Positions 58,340 to 64,000 of a stretch of 64,000 nucleotides of DNA are shown here, piece after piece (within the stretch, counting starts at the first letter, position 1; each line of letters begins with the position of its first letter). The stretch is from Methanocella_A sp963792125 (GTDB lineage Archaea > Halobacteriota > Methanocellia > Methanocellales > Methanocellaceae). The notes under the pieces were generated by a model. It saw only the letters and a program-made list of their open reading frames with translations, was not told where the DNA came from and searched no databases. Position numbers and translations under genes: made by a program. Location of the stretch: NCBI GenBank assembly GCA_963792125.1, contig CAWBVA010000002.1, positions 1-64,000 on the forward strand, in the 5' to 3' direction.

Positions 58340-60538
58340 ATGGCGACAAGAGGAAAGAAGATGGTCGAGCGGGTCAAGGACCTCATGGACAAGCCTGAGC
58401 AGATCCGCAACATCGGCATTTGCGCCCACATCGACCACGGCAAGACCACTTTATCCGACAACCTTCTGGGCGGCTCCGGCATGATCTCCATGGACCTCGC
58501 CGGCAAGCAGCTGTTCATGGACTTCGACGAGGAAGAGCAGGCCAGAGGCATTACCATCAATGCGGCCAACGTCTCGATGGTGCACGAGGTCGGCGGGGTA
58601 GAATACCTCATCAACCTGATCGACACCCCGGGCCACGTGGACTTCGGCGGCGACGTCACCCGTGCCATGCGTGCGGTAGACGGCGCGGTTGTCGTCGTGG
58701 ACGCGGTCGAGGGCACAATGCCCCAGACTGAGACGGTGCTCCGCCAGGCGCTAAGAGAGAACGTCAAGCCGATCCTGTTCATCAACAAGGTCGACCGTCT
58801 CATCAACGAGCTCAAGATCGACAAGAAAGAGATGCCTGTCAGACTGGGCAAGGTCATCGACCACGTGAACAAGCTGATCAGGAACATGTCCCCGCACCAC
58901 TACGAGACCCAGGGCTGGAAGCTGGACGCCGCCAAGGGCAACGTCTGCTTCGGTTCCGCGCTCTACAAGTGGGCCGTCTCGGTGCCGTCGATGAAGAACA
59001 CCGGCATCAGCTTCAACGAGGTCTACGACTACTGTAAAGAGGGCAACATGAAGGCGCTCAGCGATAAATCCCCGCTGCATGCCGTGCTGCTCGATGCGGT
59101 CGTCCACCACCTGCCAACGCCGCTGCAGGCACAGCCGTTCCGTATACCGGTCATCTGGAGAGGCGACAAAGAGTCCAAGGTCGGTAAAGACATGCTGACC
59201 TGCGATCCCAAAGGAGAGATCGTCTACATGGTCACGAAGATCCTGACCGACCCGCATGCGGGCGAAGTAGCGGTCGGCAGACTCTTCTCCGGCACCCTGG
59301 TCAGGGGCCAGGAGCTTTTCATCTCCGGCACCGTGGCAACAGACCGCGTCCAGTCGGTCGCCATAACGATGGGCGCCGAGAGGATGGAGGTCGAGAAGAT
59401 CACGGCAGGCAACATCGCCGCCGTCACCGGCATGAGAGACGCAATCGTCGGGAGCACGGGCTCAACGGTCCGCGAACTGACCCCGTTCGAAGCGATCAAG
59501 CACGTGTCGGAGCCGGTCATGACCGTGGCCGTCGAGGCCAAGAGCATGAAGGACCTGCCGAAGCTGGTCGAGGCGCTGCGCCAGGTAGCCAAGGAAGATC
59601 CGACAGTCAAAGTCGAGATCAACGAGGAGACCGGCGAGCACCTGATCTCGGGCATGGGCGAGCTGCACCTTGAGGTAGTCACCAAGTCCAGGATCACAAG
59701 AGACCGTGGCATCGAGGTCATCACGTCGCCACCCATCGTGGTATACCGTGAGACCATCGCCACTGCTGCGGGCCCTGTCGAAGGCAAGTCCCCGAACAAG
59801 CACAACCGGTTCTATCTTACTGTAGAGCCCATGCCCCAGACCGTCCTGGACGCAATCAAGAACGGCGACTTCTCCATGAACATGCCTGAGATCGACAGGC
59901 GCAACATGCTCATCAGCCTGGGAATGGAAAAGGACGCCGCCAAGGGTGTCACCCACGTCTACGGGACAAACATGCTCGTGGACATGACCAAGGGTATCCA
60001 GTACCTGAAGGAGACCATGGAACTGATCATCGAAGGTATGGAAGAGGCACTGAAGAACGGCCCGCTCGCCAGAGAGCCGGCACAGGGCATCCTGCTCAAG
60101 CTGATCGATGTCAAGCTGCACGAAGATGCAGTACACCGTGGCCCCGCACAGGTAATCCCGGCATTCCGGAGCGCAGTGCAGGGAGGCGTGCTGATGGCAC
60201 AGCCCACGCTGCTCGAGCCGGTGCAGAAGGTCTTCATCAGCGTCCCGCAGGCCCACATGGGCGCCGCGGTACGTGAGATCCAGGGCAGGCGCGGCACGAT
60301 CGTCGACATGAAGCAGGAAGGCGACATGTCTATCATCGAGGGCAGCGCCCCGGTGGCAGAGCTCTTCGGTTTCGCCAGCGACATCCGCGGCGCGACGGAA
60401 GGCAGGGCCATGTGGAACACCGAGTTCCTGGGCTTCTTCCCGATGCCGACGAATCTGCAGAACCAGGTAGTTGTCGAGATTCGCAAGAGGAAAGGCCTGA
60501 AGGCGGAAATCCCGAGGCCGAGCGATTTCCTCGAATGA
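58340..60538 (+). CDS. fusA: Translation elongation factor EF-2
   Basis: 732 residues after the ribosome site TAGGAGAGG. GTPase motifs: CAHIDHGKTTLSDNLL (G1), ARGITINAANVSM (G2), IDTPGHVDFGGDVT (G3), LFINKVDRL (G4). Domain IV contains LHEDAVHRGPAQVIP near residue 598, whose His is the diphthamide target in archaea and eukaryotes. It drives tRNA-mRNA translocation using GTP. Single intact frame. Confidence 0.96.
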   Translation: MATRGKKMVERVKDLMDKPEQIRNIGICAHIDHGKTTLSDNLLGGSGMISMDLAGKQLFMDFDEEEQARGITINAANVSMVHEVGGVEYLINLIDTPGHVDFGGDVTRAMRAVDGAVVVVDAVEGTMPQTETVLRQALRENVKPILFINKVDRLINELKIDKKEMPVRLGKVIDHVNKLIRNMSPHHYETQGWKLDAAKGNVCFGSALYKWAVSVPSMKNTGISFNEVYDYCKEGNMKALSDKSPLHAVLLDAVVHHLPTPLQAQPFRIPVIWRGDKESKVGKDMLTCDPKGEIVYMVTKILTDPHAGEVAVGRLFSGTLVRGQELFISGTVATDRVQSVAITMGAERMEVEKITAGNIAAVTGMRDAIVGSTGSTVRELTPFEAIKHVSEPVMTVAVEAKSMKDLPKLVEALRQVAKEDPTVKVEINEETGEHLISGMGELHLEVVTKSRITRDRGIEVITSPPIVVYRETIATAAGPVEGKSPNKHNRFYLTVEPMPQTVLDAIKNGDFSMNMPEIDRRNMLISLGMEKDAAKGVTHVYGTNMLVDMTKGIQYLKETMELIIEGMEEALKNGPLAREPAQGILLKLIDVKLHEDAVHRGPAQVIPAFRSAVQGGVLMAQPTLLEPVQKVFISVPQAHMGAAVREIQGRRGTIVDMKQEGDMSIIEGSAPVAELFGFASDIRGATEGRAMWNTEFLGFFPMPTNLQNQVVVEIRKRKGLKAEIPRPSDFLE

Positions 60539-60586
60539 GGAAATGCAGACCTCCTCGAGTGAGAAGAGAAGACAGACAGACGAAAG

Positions 60587-60598
60587 GTATAAAAATAA
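60587..60598 (+). promoter_or_regulatory. TATA box of the EF-1 alpha gene
   Basis: GGTATAAAAATAAC in the 115-base gap between EF-2 and EF-1 alpha, about 55-65 bases before the ATG at 60654. It gives EF-1 alpha its own strong promoter in addition to any read-through. A TTGGAGGATAT ribosome site follows. Confidence 0.55.
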
Positions 60599-60653
60599 CA
60601 AATGCCTTTACGTGTGCAAGTACATTTGACATTCAACAATTGGAGGATATAAT

Positions 60654-61939
60654 ATGGCAGCAACCAAGCCACACATGAACTTAGCAGTCATCGGTCATAT
60701 CGACCACGGCAAGTCGACCCTTGTCGGGAGGCTGCTGTTCGAGACCGGCGCCGTACCGGCGCACATTATCGACCAGTACAGGAAGGAGGCTGAGTCCAAG
60801 GGAAAGGCGACCTTCGAGTTCGCCTGGGTCATGGACTCGCTGAAGGAAGAGCGTGAGAGAGGTATCACAATCGACATCGCCCACCGCAGGTTCGACACGG
60901 ACAAGTTTTACTTCACCGTCGTGGACTGCCCGGGCCACCGGGACTTCGTCAAGAACATGATCACCGGAGCGTCTCAGGCTGATGCAGCTATCCTTGTCGT
61001 TGCGGCACCGGACGGTGTCATGCAGCAGACCAAGGAGCACATCTTCCTTTCGAAGACCCTCGGCATCAACCAGCTGATCATCGCGGTCAACAAGATGGAC
61101 GCCATCAAGTACGACCAGAAGCAGGTACGAGGAAGTCAAGGACGGAAGTCAGCAAGATCCTCAAGATGATCGGCTTCAAGCCGGACGCGATCCCCTTCAT
61201 CCCGACCTCCGCTTACGGCGGCGACAACATCTCCAAGCACTCGGAGAACACCAAGTGGTACAACGGCGTGACCATCCTCGAGGCACTCAACAACCTCAAG
61301 GAGCCCGAAAAACCCACGCAGCTACCCATGCGCACCCCGATCCAGGACGTGTACACCATCTCCGGTATCGGCGTCGTGCCAGTCGGCCGTGTCGAGACGG
61401 GCATCATGAAGAAGGGCGACAAAGTCATCTTCCGCCCGGGCATCGACGGGGTCGGGGCCTCCGGTGAGGTCAAGTCCATCGAGATGCACCACGAAGAGAT
61501 TCCGCAGGCGGTACCCGGTGACAACATCGGCTTCAACGTGAGGGGCGTCGAGAAGAACGCAGTCCGCCGTGGAGATGTCTGCGGCCCGGTCGGCGACAAG
61601 CAGCCCACCGTAGCAGAAGAGTTCAAGGCGCAGATCGTCGTCCTGCAGCACCCGTCCGCCATCACGGCAGGCTACACCCCGGTGTTCCACTGCCACACGG
61701 CACAGGTCGCCTGCACGATCACCGAGATCATGGCCACGCTCGACCCCAAGACCGGCGGCGTGAAGGAGCAGAACCCGGCGTTCATCAAGACGGGCGACGC
61801 AGCCATCGTCATGATCAGGCCGACGAGGCCGATGTCCATCGAGAAAGTCAAGGAAATCCCCCAGCTCGGCAGGTTTGCCATACGTGATATGGGCCAGACC
61901 GTCGCAGCCGGCGTGGTAATGGACATCAAGGCGAGATAA
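60654..61939 (+). CDS. tuf: Translation elongation factor EF-1 alpha, two single-base frameshifts
   Basis: About 427 residues. GTPase motifs: IGHIDHGKSTLVGRLL (G1), ERGITIDIAHRRF (G2), VDCPGHRDFVKNMITGA (G3), IAVNKMDA (G4), then TSAYGGDNI. Between 61118 and 61145 the protein needs two corrections: one extra G after AAGCAG (KQ then YEEVKD) and another after GAC (EVSKILKMIGF). Domains 2-3 follow, with VPVGRVETGIMKKGDKVIF and HCHTAQVACTITEIMA, ending VMDIKAR. It delivers aminoacyl-tRNA to the ribosome. Because loss would be lethal, both shifts are almost certainly base-calling errors. Confidence 0.95.
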
Positions 61940-62021
61940 GCGGATACGGAGGAGGGCAAACTATATTGCATGAGGGCAACATCGTTGCCCTCCCTCTTAT
62001 CATTTACACAGGAGATTTACT

Positions 62022-62336
62022 ATGGCAAATCAGAAAGCGAGGATTCGACTCTCCGGCACCAGCCCGACCAAGTTAGATGACGTATGCGGGCAGGTAAAGA
62101 AGATCGCAGAAAAGACCGGTGTCAGCATTTCCGGCCCCGTACCGCTGCCCACCCGCAGGCTCATTGTCCCATCGAGGAAGAGCCCGAGCGGCGAAGGCAC
62201 CGCGACCTGGGAACACTGGGAGATGCGTGTCCACAAGAGGCTCATCGACATCGATGCCGATGAGAGAGCACTGCGCCAGCTAATGCGCATCCAGGTGCCC
62301 AAGGACATCAACATCGAAATCGTCCTCAAGGACTAA
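62022..62336 (+). CDS. rps10: Ribosomal protein S10
   Basis: 104 residues after the ribosome site AGGAGATTTACT. It has ARIRLSGTSPTKLDDVCGQV, ISGPVPLPTRRLIVPSRKSP, WEMRVHKRLIDIDADERALR and IQVPKDINIEIVLKD, the full archaeal S10 (eukaryotic S20) sequence. It belongs to the head of the 30S subunit. Gap to EF-1 alpha about 80 bases; last gene of the str block. Confidence 0.95.
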   Translation: MANQKARIRLSGTSPTKLDDVCGQVKKIAEKTGVSISGPVPLPTRRLIVPSRKSPSGEGTATWEHWEMRVHKRLIDIDADERALRQLMRIQVPKDINIEIVLKD

Positions 62337-62349
62337 AAAAGCTAAAACG

Positions 62350-62429
62350 TATCCTTGTCTCAAGGATACTATCACCTCCATATTACCCTGCTTAAAATAA
62401 GGGTAACTTTCATGGGGTTTTTTAACCCC
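62350..62429 (+). terminator. Two hairpins downstream of rps10
   Basis: TATCCTTG-TCT-CAAGGATA (8-base stem), then GGGGTT-TTTT-AACCCC (6-base stem) within 95 bases of the rps10 stop. Likely the transcription end of the rpo-str unit. Archaeal termination relies more on T-runs, and TTTTTT at 62417-62423 lies in the second loop. Confidence 0.4.
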
Positions 62430-62461
62430 TCATCTAATTGCCTGTTTTTTACAGGGCTGTC

Positions 62462-62520
62462 GGGGGGCTTTGTTCCAAAAAAGCCCCCTGACCCTCGACA
62501 TCCGACGCATGTGCCAAAAG
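62462..62520. repeat. Dispersed hairpin repeat, copy B (GTTCC loop type)
   Basis: GGGGGGCTT, loop TGTTCCAAAA, then AAGCCCCC, followed by TGACCCTCGACATCCGACGC and ATGTGCC. Stem, loop and right flank all match copy A at 13176-13240, 49 kb away. Confidence 0.6.
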
Positions 62521-62812
62521 CACTAATTTACAATAGATTCTCCCGCATTCTGGCCATCATAAACTGCATAGCCTGGCCCATAGCCCGCCCCGCCGCGGCT
62601 CGGGCGCACACGCGACAGAAGATGACTATAGGTACATGAAATAACCTCCTGACTCGCGACACATTACGACCATGCAGTAATCCGAACGCTTCCATGCCCG
62701 CTGCAACCGGTAATAGCTGATAAGATTACCAAAAAAATTAGAATTTATTGCTATTTAATGTCCAAAGCCATTTACCGGCGCATCCTCAACCGTATTCTGG
62801 ATTCAGCGGTGC

Positions 62813-63995
62813 ATGTCGATGGCGCGGAGCAGCGAGATCAAGTTCCTGATTATATCCATACCCCTGCTACTGCTGGCGATCATCGTCATACTTATGCAGC
62901 CGGTCATGGCACCCGACGCCGTCCATAAAAGCGTCAGCATGAGCGAAGACCCGTCGTTGCCGCTTGACAAGATCAAGCTCCCGCCGGGTTTCGCGATAGA
63001 GATCTATGCGACCGGCGTCACGGGCGCCAGACAAATGGCGCTCAGCCCGAACGGCACATTGTACGTCGGCACAATTGGCGCAGGCAACGTCTACGCAGTG
63101 CCGGACAATAACAAAGACGGCAAGGCTGATCAGGTGATCACTATTGCGAAAGGGCTTCATATGCCCAACGGTGTCGCTTTCCGCGACGGGAGCCTGTATG
63201 TCGCCGAAGTGAGCAGGATACTCCGCTATGACGGCATCGAGCAGCATCTGTCTGACCCTCCTGCGCCCGTCGTGATTAACGGCAGCTATCCCACCAGCGA
63301 ATGGCACGGGTGGAAATACATCAGCTTCGGCCCGGACGGCATGCTGTACGTGCCTGTCGGAGCGCCCTGCAACATCTGTGAGCCTCCGCTGACCCTACGC
63401 CTCTATTACTCGCATTAACGCAAACGGCACTGGCTTCGAAGTATATGCCAGCGGCATCCGTAACACCGTGGGCTTCGACTGGGACCCGCTGACCGGCGAC
63501 CTGTGGTTCACTGACAACGGCCGGGATTACATGGGTAATGACCAGCCTCCCGATGAGCTGAACCATGCCCCGGTTGCAGGCATGCGCTTCGGGTTCCCGT
63601 ACGTCCATGGCAGGTCGATCATCGACCCGGAGTTCGGCAAAGGCCACAACGCCAGCGAGTTCACCGCGCCAGTCGTCGAGCTGCAGGCCCACGTCGCGGC
63701 CCTCGGGATGAAGTTCTATACCGGCAGCATGTTCCCGCAGCAGTACCGCAATAACATCTTCATCGCCGAGCATGGCTCGTGGAACAGGGATACCCCGGAC
63801 GGCTACCGCATCGAGCTTGTCACTCTCGATGATAACCGCACAGCGACAGGCCATACCATATTCGCTGAAGGGTGGCTGCAGGGCGGAAAGGCGTGGGGCC
63901 GGCCGGTGGACGTGCTCGTGATGCCCGACGGGTCGCTGCTGGTGTCCGACGACATGGCCGGTGTCATATACCGGATCACATACAGTGCCGCCTGA
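62813..63995 (+). CDS. PQQ-type sugar (sorbosone/glucose) dehydrogenase-like protein, one frameshift
   Basis: About 393 residues. N-terminal membrane or signal segment (IKFLIISIPLLLLAIIVILM), then a six-bladed propeller of the GSDH/sorbosone dehydrogenase family: LPPGFAIEIYATGVTGARQM, PNGTLYVGTIGAGNVYAVPD, HMPNGVAFRDGSLYVAEVSR and WHGWKYISFGPDGMLYVPVG. After a frame change near 63400: INANGTGFEVYASGIRNTVG, DLWFTDNGRDYMGND, RFGFPYVHG, FIAEHGSWNRDTPDGYRIEL, ending VSDDMAGVIYRITY. The family oxidises sugars or aldehydes outside the membrane using PQQ. Whether this archaeon makes PQQ is unknown, so it may be a binding propeller. Confidence 0.8.
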
Positions 63996-64000
63996 TAAGA

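Larger units (their letters stand above)
62337..62812. other. 476-base gene-free region after the str block
   Basis: Holds a hairpin TATCCTTG/CAAGGATA at about 62350-62368, a second GGGGTT/AACCCC stem at about 62414-62429 followed by pyrimidines, and the dispersed hairpin copy B at 62462. The first two are good terminator candidates for rps10. An open frame at 62355-62639 crosses all three structures and is not coding. Confidence 0.5.

Noticed and set aside
61118..61145. Programmed frameshifting in EF-1 alpha
   Set aside because: Two separate one-base insertions at G runs without slippery motif or structure; sequencing error is simpler.
62355..62639. 94-residue plus-strand frame after rps10
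   Set aside because: It runs through three hairpins, including a dispersed repeat, and has no ribosome site.

Overview
The window comes from a euryarchaeon, most likely a methanogen-lineage organism. Methanocella is my best guess from overall protein character, but no methanogenesis gene is present to confirm it. The archaeal evidence is the split RNA polymerase genes (B''/B', A'/A''), rpoH, L30e, KH-type NusA, EF-2 and EF-1 alpha, an STT3/AglB oligosaccharyltransferase, archaeal-type GluRS and thymidylate synthase, TATA-box promoters with GGTG/GGAGG ribosome sites, and PGF-CTERM-like surface anchors.

Layout. Positions 0.8-11.4 kb hold an N-glycosylation island on the minus strand. One operon runs aglB > secreted beta-propeller > GT2 > GT4 glycosyltransferase (11.4 to 5.6 kb). 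A second runs DPM1-like GT2 > LPG-synthase-TM flippase-like protein > FAD amine-oxidase-like enzyme > GT-C membrane transferase (5.3 to 0.8 kb). At 11.8-17.4 kb come a sequon-dense PGF-CTERM protein, two tandem four-helix membrane paralogs with duplicated leaders, valS and a glycine-rich secreted peptide. At 17.8-22.4 kb are gltX, a UbiA prenyltransferase, a CpXC protein and a TPR protein. From 22.4 to 31.9 kb the region is accessory: a UvrD helicase fused to an Fe-S nuclease domain, two unrecognised small ORFs, a Dam-like methylase, and several inverted-repeat elements, one of which encloses a GxxExxxY gene. Positions 30-48.6 kb hold surface proteins with repeat domains, sensory kinases, a TatD hydrolase, a molybdenum-storage/UMP-kinase-like protein, a phosphotransferase, a phosphoesterase, a P1B ATPase, thymidylate synthase, an Fe-ADH/kinase pair and a beta-CASP nuclease. 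Positions 48.9-62.3 kb are the transcription/translation block: tRNA-Lys, rpoH-rpoB''-rpoB'-rpoA'-rpoA''-rpl30e-nusA-rps12-rps7-fusA, then tuf and rps10. The window ends in a PQQ-type sugar-dehydrogenase-like gene.

Sequence quality matters here. Many genes are interrupted by single-base frameshifts, including EF-1 alpha, which cannot be dispensable. I therefore treat most frameshifts as base-calling errors and annotate merged genes. Frameshift density is very uneven: high at 0-9 kb and 26-38 kb, and zero across the 11-kb rpo/str block.

The best candidate for an undescribed system is the family of inverted-repeat elements at 28.4-31.9 kb. They have ends reading GGCTATGCGC followed by tandem GCCAAG units. 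One copy carries the GxxExxxY gene and another carries no gene. A second family, built the same way but with CACAGAG-type units, lies at 22.6-23.0 kb.
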